64,000 nt of DNA from assembly GCA_002914805.1 (NCBI GenBank), contig JXTB01000163.1, positions 256,453 through 320,452 on the forward strand, in the 5' to 3' direction. The notes below the pieces were generated by a model, which had not been told where the DNA came from, did not search any database, and saw nothing but the letters and a program-made list of their open reading frames with translations. This stretch comes from Parasponia andersonii. Taxonomy: Eukaryota > Streptophyta > Magnoliopsida > Rosales > Cannabaceae. The translations under genes were made by a program, and so were the position numbers. This document shows, piece by piece, positions 39,081 to 51,035 of the stretch; positions within the stretch are counted from its first letter, which is position 1, and each line of letters starts with the position of its first letter.

Positions 39081-39228
39081 AAATGTTACAAAATATTTAA
39101 TCGGAGATCATTACTGTCAAGGATGTATACTTTTTATTGCTCCTTTTTTCTTATCATTCTTGCAGATTTAGCCAATGACTTATTTGAAAAACTTACTATA
39201 TAATTACTTGTAGGTGAGTATAGGTTTA

Positions 39229-40358
39229 ATGGCAACTGCGGTTGTATCTCCTAACTTTCTGAGAAATGCTGTAATTCCATCTCCAAAGTGTATCAGTTCT
39301 GGAGCTGCAGCTTTCAACCTTGCAGCATGCTCCCACGAAAGTTCTAGTGCTTTTAGCTGGAAACAGTATTCCCGTCGCTGTCTCTTTTATGTAACTCGAC
39401 CTTCTTTGGCTAATAATTTCAAGTAAGTTGTTAGAGAAGCCATATGTGATTAATGCTACTGGTTTTGCATGACAGGAACCTGTTTCATTTTATGAGAAAT
39501 TCTCTAAATTACTTGGAAGTGGAATCCCGTATCTATCTTTATATTCCTGAGTTGAAATGTTAGTGTGATTCATCTAAAATTTATGTATAAATGCGTACAA
39601 AAAATAAATAAACGTCAGGAAAAACTGATATTCCTTGCAGCTATAAAAGAAAACTAAAAGATTCATACAGTGGGTTTAACGTAGAATAAGATATCAAATT
39701 GAACGGGCATCAATATAACTCTGCTGTTGGCTTGCTATTTTCTTAAGTTTTTGCCATTTTACTTGCTTGAAGGTTATGTAGTTTGGCATCCATGGAAGCA
39801 TGGACATTTTCCTGCATATCTATTTTGCATGAGATGATATTTGAGACAGTACCAATAATTTGAGGTAACCTTTTGACTTATTACAGGAAGATGACCTGGT
39901 CTATTAGGAGCAATCTGGATAGCAATGCTCTGGATCCTTCTCCTTCAAATGGTAGTAGTGGAAAAACACGACTAATTAGGGTCATTCAAGGTATCCAAAA
40001 CAGGTTAGAAGCAAGAATTCAGGAGATAAGGAAAGGTTTTCCGGTAAAATTGCTTTTCTTCTTGGCGGGGTTTTACTGTGCAACTGCATTTGCTACGGTT
40101 ATTGGACAAACAGGCGACTGGGACATTCTATCTGCTGCCTTGGCTGTGGTTGTTGTGGAAGGGATTGGGGCACTCATGTATAGGGCTTCTTTTCCTGTCT
40201 TAAGCAAGATTAAGAGCCTTATAACAGTCTTTAACTATTGGAAGACTGGGCTTTCCCTCGGTCTCTTCTTGGATTCATTCAAGTACGATATGGATGATGT
40301 TTTTGGATTGAGTAACCGCTTCAACTGTGAGTTCAATCCATTTTCCTTGTTCTTGTGA
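39229..40358 (+). CDS. Ycf20-like protein, chloroplastic
   Basis: Coding exons are 39229-39422 and 39887-40358 (phase-2 intron), giving 221 residues. Ycf20 (DUF565) proteins are found in cyanobacteria and plastids; nuclear plant homologues include Arabidopsis NPQ6 and NPQ7, linked to non-photochemical quenching. Residues 1-70 are Ser/Ala/Arg-rich with few acidic residues, a likely transit peptide. The conserved core runs from TRLIRVIQGIQNRLEARI through two membrane segments (about 117-138, with GFYCATAFATVIGQTGDWD after it, and 145-163) to YWKTGLSLGLFLDSFK. An acceptor at 39212-39213 and a donor at about 38266 suggest a 5'-leader intron (38266-39213), so the ATG at 39229 is the first codon used. 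About 24 residues follow the usual end SFK; the sequence there also offers a possible donor (ACT/GTGAGT, 40327-40334), so the C-terminus is less sure. Confidence 0.85.
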
Positions 40359-41193
40359 CACTAGGCTCTATCAGATGTTGTTGACAGATGTATTTTCTGT
40401 CCGAGCATCAGGAGAGTGATTGGTTGGCATAGGTAATCAGTACCCAACTGCTGCAACGGAAACCAAGATGAAACCAGTTTGATGCCAGCTCAAGAGAGTG
40501 AGTCAAATTATGTGTGTGGAGTTAACAGGGAACAGCCGGCATGTGGAGCCTTAGAAAACTGATCTTTTGTTGTTATGAGTTTTATCTCGGATGAGGCTCA
40601 CATGGTTGAGGCTGCTCCAATTGCCATTCTCTGTCATGTTGGTTGCTCTATTTCCTCAAACTACAAGAGTTTCTTGCAATCATGGGGCATTGGGATATCA
40701 CATATCAGAAACTAAACAGGGATGTGAACTGTTGGCCTAGTTTCAGAGGACTGGAGCATTTGTCATTCTACCATATGGCTGCCATTGTTCAAAATTGAGT
40801 ACACTCCCCGGGGGCTAATTCTGTTTCTCCATTTGAATCAGTGCAATAGTTCTTTTGTTTATTAGCAGTCTAGGAAAATCAGCTTCAATTCTGTAATTAT
40901 GGTTTTGTTTTGTTTCTTCTTCTTTCTTGCATATGCTACTATTATATGATCGGCGGTGTATAGATGCAGCAGGATAAGAAATTTCTTTGTTCTGCTTGAC
41001 AGATCCAATCCAATAAGTAGTTTTACCCCTTAAAAATAGTTCTTTTTGATATTTGTTTCCCTGTTAGGTGGACTAGTTAGTTTGGTAATTTGGTCTTATG
41101 GTCAATATTTGGGAACTGAAGTAACAAATCGAATTCTCTCTTTAGATATTAGGGTGGGTATCCGTCTTGTACACTACATTTTAAAAAAGTATC

Positions 41194-41197
<4 letters not shown>

Positions 41198-41235
<38 letters not shown>
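41198..41235. repeat. (TA)n microsatellite
   Basis: About 19 TA dinucleotides. Confidence 0.9.
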
Positions 41236-41238
<3 letters not shown>

Positions 41239-41689
41239 CTAACTATCAGTATTTTAGCTAATAAAGATTATAAAAGGGAACGTTTTAAGGGAAATTTGCT
41301 AAAATGGTCCATCCATTTTAGCTCTTTTATAAAGAGGCCTAGTTTTTTAAGCGTCAATTACGATCGCATGGTACTAGTTATTTACTTATTTGTTCATTGG
41401 TTTTGATTTTTTTTTTGTTCGATATCCTTTATTTGTACTTTAAAGATAAAATTTTTAAATAAAAATTTGCTAATAGAGGAAAAAAAAATTTGCTGCTTGA
41501 TGACCTCAACATGCTTCTTAACCTACCCATTCACATGTTGTCGCCTCTATGAAACTACTGTGCCAAAAGATCTTTACCCTGTCACCTTGAAACTCTCTCT
41601 CTCTCTAAGTAAACCTTAATATTTTTCAGCTATTTTTGGTCTTAGCTTAGCTGAACAATTAGGAAATTTTACTTGACAAGTTGCTCAAC

Positions 41690-42180
41690 ACCCTTGTAGC
41701 ATATGTCGAGTACATTTTGTATATTTAGGAGTTTTACTCAGCAAAGATGTTGAGGCACTTGAAAATAGTGTCAAGTGACTCCACACTTTTGTTCAGTATG
41801 TCGGCTTGACTTTTTATATTCTAAAATTTTACCCAATAAAGATATTGAGTCACTCGACATCCTTGTCGGATACATCGATTAGGTATCAAGTGCCTCAGCA
41901 CTCTTATTTAGTATATCGACATGAATTTTTATATTCTAAATTTTATCTGACAAAGATGTTGAGCCACTCGACATCCTTGTCAGGTATATTGATTAGGTGT
42001 CGAACTAATATTGAGTGGGCAATGAGTGTGTCGAGCTAATTTTTGTAAATTCGGAAATCTTACTCGACAAGTTTATCGAGTAGCCCAATAAGCTTGTTGA
42101 GTCAATTTTACATAATAAAAATCTTACCCAATAGCTTATTGAGTGGCTCGACATTATTGTTGAGTTTCTTTTTTAACACA
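41690..42180 (+). repeat. Degenerate tandem repeat, about 115-bp unit
   Basis: Units begin near 41690, 41811 and 41926, each with TTTTTATATTCTAAAATTTT, then CCAATAAAGATATTGAG and CACTCGACATCCTTGTCGG, a near-palindromic CGACA/TGTCG core. Two shorter units follow (42040 and 42106). Related single units recur in the same orientation at about 43258-43400 and 43690-44000. Confidence 0.7.
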
Positions 42181-42539
42181 AATTTAGTAATATAATTATT
42201 ATTATTATTATTAGGAAAACTATCATAAAATGACCATGTATTTCATTATGTATCTACAAAATCCTCTGTGATTTGAAAACTATAGGAAAAGTTCTTCGAA
42301 TTTTATATTTTAATACAAAATCCTTGTAATTTTATTATTTTTGAAATTCAACTTTTTTATGTAAACTAAATCGGAAAAATTATATCACTAGTATGAATAA
42401 AGCATATAATTGATAAAATTTTGACAAAAAATTATGTTTATATTAATTAAGAACATAAACAAAATTATAATTCTATAAATAATATGAATGAAGTAAGAGA
42501 TAAGTATCTGATTTTGATTCATTATATCTACAAAACTAT

Positions 42540-43250
42540 GAATAATGAAACTTAAATTACTCGAGTAATGTAAATAAAGTGAGACTACTATAAGTAATAT
42601 GTATGAGTTATTACAAATTCAAATTTTGATTTATCATATATCTTTAGAAATATGATAAATATCTTATTTTGATCTATCATATTTTCAGAACTACAAATAA
42701 TGAAACTTAAATTACTCAAATAATGTAAATAACGTGAAAATTTTATAAGTAACATCATGAATGAATTAGTTTTATTACTCAAAAAATGTCAATAAAGTGA
42801 GAATTCTATAAGTAATACAAATAAGTGTATTACAAATTCAAATTTTGATTTATCATATATATATATATATCTATATATATATATATATTTATGAATATGA
42901 TAAATATCGGATTCTTAGTGAGATAGTTTCATTACTCGAGTAATGTCAATAAAGTGATAATTATGTGAGTAATACAAATAATTTTATTACAAATTCAATT
43001 TTTGATTTATTATATATCTTTAAGAATATGATAAATATCAGATTTTGATCCCTAATATCTTCAAAACTATGAATAATGAAACCTAATTTAATCGAATAGT
43101 GAGAAGTTTACAAATAATACGAATAAGTTTAGAAATAAACTTATAAGTTTGATTTATCATATTTATCTTATGAATTGTATCTAATGAAATTTTAATTACT
43201 TAATTATTTCCAACTTGAATAGATTTAGAGTTCTATCAATAATACGAATA
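42540..43250 (+). repeat. Degenerate tandem repeat with TTACTCGAGTAATG core
   Basis: The motif TTACTCGAGTAATGTAAATA or variants occurs near 42557, 42712, 42774 and 42931, with a weaker copy near 43085. Between them recur CAAATTCAAATTTTGATTTA (42614, 42838, 42987) and ATATGATAAATATC. Spacing is irregular (about 60-220 bases). TTACTCGAGTAA is itself a perfect 12-bp palindrome. The block sits between the 115-bp repeat units. Confidence 0.7.
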
Positions 43251-43994
43251 AATTATAGAAACTTGAGTGGCTTGGACACCCTTGGCAGGTGTGTCAAGCA
43301 CATTTTCTACATTATGAAATTATACCCAACAAGGGTGTTGACTCGATGTTAAGTAGATTGATACATGTATTGAGTATGTCAAGTTGATTTCAAATAATAG
43401 TCTTGACTAATAACTCATTTCTAAATCGATACATCACTGCATTTATAAACTTCTTTCACCAAATTCTTATATATTATGTTAGTTTTAACTAAAATTCCTA
43501 TTGATTGTTGTTTCTCTTCAACTCATTTCCACAATTCTTTAACATTTTCCCACTCACGATTGTATGAAACAAAAATTGATTTCATTTCATGTGCATTTGA
43601 TGAATTATCTATGCAAAAATAAAATTCACAGATAAGAAAACATATATGAAAATATAAAGAACATTCAAAATTTGATAAAATCAATAAACTTCTATACTAC
43701 TCAATAACTCTATCAAGTGACTTAACATGCCTACTGAGTGGTTTGACAGTATTTTTGGATAGGCTCAACATGATTATCGAGTTACTAAATGCACTTGTCA
43801 AGTGACTCGAAAGCTATGTTGAGCAAAAAATTATAGAGAATTTTAAGATTTAAGTGTAGTCGAGCATTGTCGAGTATTACTAATCAACAATAATGTCAAA
43901 TATTGTCTAATAAGGCCAAGACCATCTCAACAAAATTGTACTTGATGATTAAACTCGACAAAGGTGTCGAATTGTACTTAACAAAATTATCGAG

Positions 43995-44486
43995 TCAAAT
44001 CTGGATTTCTTTCTCACCAATGTATTGTGCTCCCGTATCGAGCATGGCACGTACCACACGTCCATTCACAAGCACACTAACGTACATGAGGCCTTTGTAC
44101 GAGCTTTGTTTCTCCCCCGAGATTGCATTCAACAACTGCAATGGGTTTACTCGGGTAGTGGGGTTCTCCTCATCGTCTAACTCCTCATGGGAGACGATCG
44201 CATTGATCTTTCTCCTGGTGGGGCAGTCTCTGTAACAGTGTGGGCCATCACACAAGTAGCAACCGGGCTGGGGTGCGCCCTTGCTTTGAGAAGGATCACT
44301 TCTCTTAGCAAAAGATGACTCCCCTTCCTTCTTTTTCTTCTTGTTGTCCCACCTATTGCTCATCACTGACTTTCCCTTCTTTCCATTATCTTTGGACTTC
44401 TTCTTGTCAATATTGGTAGAAGAAGGTCCAAATTTGTAATCCACAAGACTATATGCAGCCGCTATTGCCGACAGTAGATCCTTCAC
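43995..44486 (-). mobile_element. Ty3/Gypsy gag-protease fragment (fossil)
   Basis: The minus-strand frame has a Lys-rich stretch, a zinc knuckle (CYLCDGPHCYRDCP) and then VNGRVVRAMLDTGA, the start of a retroviral-type aspartic protease with its D-T-G. This is the gag/protease junction of a plant Ty3/Gypsy element. Only this part remains, with no paired LTRs seen; it is a broken relic within or next to the composite repeats. It is not contiguous with, and is opposite in strand to, the pol fragment at 37336-37725. Confidence 0.8.
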
Positions 44487-45712
44487 GTTCTGCTTTCTGA
44501 GCTCCGTCTAAGCCCAAGGCTGAAGTCCGGACAAGAAGTTAAAGAGTTTAGTTCATATGAAAATGCAAGTTTTTCAAGCTAAAAAATGGTTTAGAAAATT
44601 TATATTTGTACTAAAAATTCAAATATTACTTCAAAGTACAATTTATTTCTCTTAAATAAATGAAAAAAAATAAATTGTATTAATTATTTGAAGGATGAGT
44701 TTTAGTTACTTAATTGAAAAAAATAATTCTTAGAAATGTTGAATATGGAAGATGAAAACTTCAATAGCTTCGTTAGTAGATGGAAAAACACTATAAAAAG
44801 AGATGACAAAACATTGCTAGCATTTATAGATGAACTAGCATGAAGAAAAAGGAGGAGAGAAAAAACGAGTTTTGAGTCTTAACACGAGAAAAAATAAATA
44901 AAAACATTAGCTAACAATCAAGTCAAAAAGTTTTTTTTTTACTTTTTTATTTTTTTGTTTAAGGACATGCTAGTCTCTCCAATAAAGTTATGGTCAAAAA
45001 GAATAATTCTAAAATAATAATGTTGACATAGACTCGTTGAAAGAGGCGCTTTTGCTAAGATTCTCTTTTCTAAATGGGCCATTCTCCTAAAGGCCCCTTC
45101 TCTCCTTTTAATCAGTTGCATGAACTCAAATGCTCTTTCATATATGCCCAGAAAAAAAAAAAGAAAAAAAGTTCCCAGATTGAATGAATGATTCTTCGAC
45201 CAAACAGTAACAAAATAATATAAAGATCTGTAATGAAAGGCAAGTTAAGTAAAAGACTGCGCAACACTGGTTAGTTTATTTACACAATAATATTATACAT
45301 GAGAAATTTTATTTACATAAGGAGTGAAACCAAATGAAACAAGATATGCTTTACAACGTATATCATGAGGTTAGACTAAATAAATGGTTCTTTGGTATTT
45401 GTAATGGTAAGATGTATATTACATCAAGGACCCCTAAAAATCTAATTCTATCATAAGATTTAGAATTTTTTTTTTTTGCTGGATAAGATTTAGCTATTTA
45501 GGCAGCTGAATATTTTTCTTTTCATTCATGTGCAACGTAAGAAGATAGCTCTCTATTTCTCTATACAAATCCTCCCATACCTTACCAACTGAGCCAACTG
45601 ATCTCAAAGAGAACAATAGTTAATAGGCATTTTCTAGTATATTCATGGATAACAAAGGGCACCTTGGCAGAAGTCTCCAAGGATTTTCCAACCACATACA
45701 GAAAATCCTGCA

Positions 45713-48700
45713 TCAAGCATCGTTACCAGGGCCTGGATATGCTGGAAGGCTCATTATCCGTTTGTCCAGAACTGGGCCTCCCACAGTGAAATGATAGAGA
45801 CTTTGAAAGTTTGACTCTTTTATACCAAGAACTTCATGCACTGCAAAGCAACAACAAATAGACCTTTCATCATTACAACATTGAGAGTTCAACAGGCATG
45901 ACATGGTCCCATCTGTTTGGAATGTAATTTATATTCAAATTACAACCATGCGAAAATTGAGAACATGCTGACAGAAAATTAATCATCAAGCAATAATATG
46001 AATAGTAGACTTGGTTAATTGTAGATCCCCCCCACCCTAATTGGTATCCCAAATCCGCTCACTGGGCTCAAGTAAAATATAGCTCTGCCCAACTCCACAA
46101 TTTTGAGAAACATGAAACTCGTGATTATTCACAGGTAGGTGGCCTAAGTTGAATCACATCCATAATCATATAACTATGGAACAGCTTTTCACACTGAAAT
46201 ACCATTTAGCATAGAACTGCTAGTGGAATGGAAATCAATCAAGTGGGAAAAGAATCCATACCAGGGTCATCAAAGTAGCAGCCGATTCCTGTTGCAGAGA
46301 GGCCAACTGCATGCGCTTCAAGGTACAAGACTTGTCCTAGAACTCCAGTCTCCCAAAACAATCGAGGATACATCCACACTTGCTCGCGCAAAACAGGCTC
46401 AAAGTGAGCTATCATACCAAGACTGAAGCAGCCATGACTAGCTATTTCCTGCTTGTAGACGGATGCAATGTCTTAGCAAGACTGGGACATATCCTTTTAA
46501 GTGACCATAATTTTGAATGCTTTTATAAGAAACAACATGGTTCCTCACATATATTGTAACATGGAGGTATGAATCAGGAAACAACTCATAATTCAATCAG
46601 AAAAAAATAAAATAATTCTTGACTAATTAGTAAAACTTTCACAGTGCTTCAAATTTAGTTGTCACGTTATAATGATCAAAATACAAATTACAAAATAAGT
46701 TTCTACTGTAAAAGTAATGCTAGCTGACTCAAGCAAAACAATGTTGACATATTAGTTGAATGGAAAAATCAGACCTTTCAGCATCTTTTGAAAAAAGTTT
46801 GTAAATTGTGTACAGTTCTTTCAGACGCAAAAGCCAAAACACCCCCCTCTATACATAAACACAGTAAAGTAATTCTTCTATTAATGTGCAATAGTTTTAT
46901 CTTATGAAATCATGACTATGCATATTGTTCAAAACATATATCTGTTCTCTGTTATAATCAATCACAACCAGCTTTTAAGCAACCCAACTTATAGCTTAAG
47001 AAATAAGAATTGGAGAGATAATCATCTAAAATTTTACGTACCTGATGGCACGAGAGCCGTTGAGAGAGAAGCCTATAATCACCTATGTCAAGCTCATATA
47101 AAGGAAGTTCATCAGGGCAACACTCAGGCTTCCCCCACTTAAAACCAGGCCTCATAGATTTCTTAAGCTCACTAAAATGATCTTCATTTCTAACCAAAAA
47201 GTACAGACCTTGAGGCAAACCTTGCACCCTATGAACAAACAACGCAGCATGAACCTCAGTGTCCCATGAAAGAGCCCGAAACGGCAATGTCATCTGCCGT
47301 TTCTGCTTCTCTCCATTCCCAGAACCCGAAGGAAGACAATGTAGCATGATTTGATAAAATGTACTTCTCTCCATTACAGTAACCCCATCCATGTCGACCG
47401 CGCTCCTTCGCTTCCTAACGATTTCCCTTACTGTAAACCTCTTATATGCTTCTTCACTACACAATCCACTACTCTGAAATGGATCAGCAATGAATCTATT
47501 TTCTATCTCTATAGGCTTTTTCACAGCTTCAGCTGATCTATGTATAATATCCCAACAAATATGCTCTTTACTCAGCAAATTCGGCTTACCCTTCCATTCC
47601 AACTTGGAGAATTCAGCTACGGCGGAACTCAATTCCTCATAATTAACATCAAATCCACCAACCCCGCTTGGGAAAACGGCTAAAACACAATCTGGGTGCT
47701 CAAATTCAATCAAAGGAAGCTTACCTTTAATGGATCGAGACGGAATTTGAAACTCCGGGTAAACTTCGAGGCCCATGAGCTTCTTCAAATCCTCATAGCC
47801 CAAACCATCAAGAAGCTTCACATCCCAACCAATGGCGGCCGCGGCCACCGAAACCGCCGCGATAGCATGTCCCACGTCGTGGTTGCAGTACCGAAACGCG
47901 CGTTCGCCGTACTTCCAAGCCTCGCGCCAGAAAATCGACGATAACCCAACGAGAAAAGTTTTCTCGGAAAAGAATCTGGGGAAAAATCCAGATGGGATTT
48001 CGGCTCTAATCTCCAAACCATGCTCTTTCGGAGCGTAATGGGCCACGAAACCCGACCCCGAAACGGACTCAATCGGCGGGCTTATAAGGTATGCCTCAGT
48101 CGGGTGTAGATTACCGCTACTGGGGTTAACTCTAAGCGACCAGGTCGAAAACCCAGTAGTTTTCCAAGCGGAGAGAGCCAAAGAATCGTAGAAAAACTGG
48201 GAAATAGTGGATTTGGAAATGGGTTTCGGAGGAGGGAGAGAGAGGAAGAGAGATGAGTACGGAGGAGCTTCAATAGTGGGGGTTTGATTCTCTGTCGGGT
48301 AGTGTAGGAGAGGGAGTAATGGAGCAGAGACGAACCTCCGAAATGGGTTGGGCTGGTTGGCCCAGTCGAGGCCGCGGGGTCCTCTGGAGTACCTGGAGAA
48401 GGAATGCTTGGTCTGGTTATGGTACTTGAGGACCTGGGAGAGTTTGTGATCGTTCGAGTCTTCTTTCGGGTCGGTTATGGAAGGTGAAGGTGATGATGAA
48501 GAAGACAGAGAAAACGACATCGTTGGGATGAAGCTTTTGGTTGTGGTGATGATGGTGAGGTTTGGGAGCAGAGACGAAAACGACGATGACGATGGAAGAA
48601 TATGGAATCGAGTAGAGGTTGAAGGAAACGGTGGTATCATTGCCAGACTTCGCTTTTTTCGGGATGAAAAAGCTAAATTCTTACTCCGCGAGGGGCTGCT

Positions 48701-48721
48701 TCTTCTAGACCATGCTAGCAT
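45713..48721 (-). CDS. Two-domain nitroreductase-like (SagB-type) protein
   Basis: Coding exons in transcript order are 48721-47042, 46448-46262 and 45840-45713; frame is kept and the product is 664 residues. Residues 1-70 are Ser/Arg-rich with few acids, a likely plastid or mitochondrial targeting peptide. The block KYHNQTKHSF...RGLDWANQPNPFRRF (about 99-129) marks a nitroreductase-family group shared with bacteria. Residues about 165-360 form one SagB/nitroreductase-like half, with VNPSSGNLHPTEAY and the WREAWKYGERAFRYCNHDVGH stretch expected near bound FMN. Residues about 425-660 look like a second, more diverged half (REIVRKRRSAVDMDG, FWETGVLGQVLYLEAHAVGL, YHFTVGGPVLDKRI). The family is FMN-dependent oxidoreductases; substrate and pathway in plants are unknown to me, and I do not propose one. 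The most upstream ATG is used; Met28 and Met68 are alternatives. Confidence 0.85.
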
Positions 48722-51035
48722 TGATGGTAGTTTTTTAAGTTTTGCGTGGACCGAGAACGCCTTTTAAATTACGACATGTCGTTCCATTCAAAAAAAAATA
48801 CGACATGTCGTTTATTTTTAAAGGGTTTAGCAGAATAATTACCACATTTTGGACATCTGAAAGGAACAAAAAAAAAAAATCTTTCTTGGGAACACTCATT
48901 ATGATTTTTCAAAAAATAATACAAAAAAATATGCTCTTCTTAAAATATTTATTTTCCTCGATAACATTCAGTGATTTTGTTTTTCTAAATATTTTAGTTA
49001 TTTAAAGCCGAAAAACTAATTTAATTTTTGTAATCAATAACTAGATTTCAGAAAAACTAATTTGATTATCGGAAACCAAAATAAAAAAGTTATTGGAAAC
49101 TATAAAAAAAATATTGCTTAAAATTAATTTGGTTTACTGGAAACTATAAACCAATTTAGTTATGGTTTTTCAGTTTATGATAACTAAATTGGTTTTTAGA
49201 TTTCTAATAACTAAAATATTTAGAAAAATATCATTGAATATCATACAGAAAAATAATTATTTTAAAAATATCATATTTTTGGTATTATTTTTAAAAATTT
49301 AGGTATAAATGTCCAAATAAATTTTTTCTTTGATTTACGTACAAATTTGTATGTAAACTTAATTCTAATAAGATGTTTTTTTTTAATTATAATAAACTCA
49401 AGGTAAATTTGATAATTAAACCAAACTCTAGAGGGTGCTTAGAATGTTTATTATTTACTAACAATGGGACTTCTTTTATGGTACTTTGTGAAGAAAAAAA
49501 ATCATCAAGGGAAAGAAACCAAAAATCTTCTATCCCTCTTAAATTTCTCCAAAGAAAGAGAATATGACAATTAGTTTCGACGTAAAATTTTCTCCGAAAA
49601 GTATGTGAAAATAGCACAATTTAAGATCCGTATTATAGATTTGCATCAAACACCTCCTTCCGGCCCAAAAAAAATGTTATAACTATAGACTAGCTTTTAG
49701 AGAATAAATGCCTTTGGAACACTAATGTCTAATCCTCTTTGTGGGTGTCAAAAACATTGGCTTCTTCCCCTTTTTTACAAGTTAGTTCGGCTATAAACAC
49801 CATTAAACTTTTGTCATATTTCCTACGGGGCCAACGAGCCATTAATGTATCTTCCTCCACTTACGAAGCTTATTGAAGATGATTAAATTATAATATATTT
49901 GAACAGGAATTTATAGGAAAAATATAAAATTTTCAGACTATTTTCGAGCTTGAAAAGCTTGGATTTGTACTTCGTTCGCAATGAAGAATCCCAAAACTAA
50001 CTCACAACTCTATACTCAATAAAGCTTGATCGTACTCAACATTTTGGACAAACAAATATTGGGGTAAAAATATAATAGTGTAATTGTTCATAGTAATCTC
50101 AACAATTTTGATCTCTTATTTACAAGTTAAAAGTTTGACATTTTACCAAATTTGCTAAATGGGACATACCATTTTAGCAAATTTCCCGATTAAGGAAAAT
50201 TGATAGATTTGGACATTTATTAAAAAATTCCTAACACAACACCTACTCTAAGTTGTCCTTAATATTCCTTTGAATATTCCAAAATCCAAGCTCCAACTAG
50301 ACAAGCAAATGACTGGCCGAAAGGGATTAACAGACCAATTCACCAAATTTATTATACTAAACAAAAAAATAAAAAAATTAACGAACAAATGAAATAACTT
50401 GTCAAAATTAAATTATTTTAGTTAAAAAGTCAAAAAATATAACTTATAAGCAAAATAAAATGTAAAAAAAAAAAGGAAAGACAACCTAATTTTTTAAAAT
50501 AATTTTTTCAAAAGAAAAGAAAAGAAAAGAAAAGAAAAGAAAAGGTGGTGGAGAGTGAGATTAACTGAAGAAGCACGTAAGCGCCATTTTGCTACTTGGG
50601 ATTGGGAGCGTTGTCGTTTGTGATCATCCACCCGTCAGTCATAACTGTCGTTCTTCTCAAACAATTTCCTTTCCCTCTCTGCGTTTTGATCATTCATTCC
50701 CATACGTCTTCAGAGCTCCATTTCCTCTTCCCCCCTTCCAGGTTTCCCTCCATTTTTTCAATAATATTATTGCTATTTTTCGATTATTTTCCTATAAATT
50801 ATCATTGTGCTTTGCCATTTTTTGAGCTTCATGAGTTTGAAAATGGTCGCTATATTGAATTAAATAATGTGTTTATTTTCATGGAGAGAGCTCATAGTTT
50901 TTGAATTTTGAGGAATACCCATTTACTGCTATGGATAAACCTTTCTGGGTTTTACTGGAAAGTTGGTATCGTTCAAATTGAGGAGAGAGATTCGGTACTT
51001 GTGGAGCAGTCATTGCTTTGGTTGGAGCCGTTTCA
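48722..51035. other. Intergenic region between divergent genes
   Basis: The nitroreductase-like gene and SGR2 are transcribed away from each other across these 2.3 kb. The spacer is AT-rich and has no supported gene. An (AAAAG)n microsatellite sits at about 50512-50544, close to the probable SGR2 leader. A short open frame at 49373-49617 is not recognisable. Confidence 0.6.
50512..50544 (+). repeat. (AAAAG)n microsatellite
   Basis: About six AAAAG units lie some 500 bases upstream of the SGR2 start codon. Confidence 0.85.

Larger units (their letters stand above)
40359..45712. other. Intergenic region, composite repeats
   Basis: The first 650 bases are the probable 3' flank of the Ycf20-like gene. 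No host gene is supported beyond it. The interval holds a TA microsatellite (41198-41235), the composite tandem-repeat block (41640-44000), a Gypsy gag/protease fossil on the minus strand (43995-44486), and ordinary AT-rich DNA up to the nitroreductase-like gene. Confidence 0.6.

Noticed and set aside
41690-43250. CRISPR-like array from regularly recurring motifs
   Set aside because: The units are degenerate, unevenly spaced and in a plant nuclear context; there are no identical repeats with unique spacers.
31854-48721. A plastid-function gene cluster (FSD2, Ycf20-like, nitroreductase-like)
   Set aside because: The genes are far apart, on different strands and separated by retroelement debris; adjacency of three organelle-directed genes is expected by chance.
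48722-51035. Shared bidirectional promoter for the nitroreductase-like gene and SGR2
   Set aside because: The 2.3-kb spacer is too long and AT-rich to call it one promoter from sequence alone.
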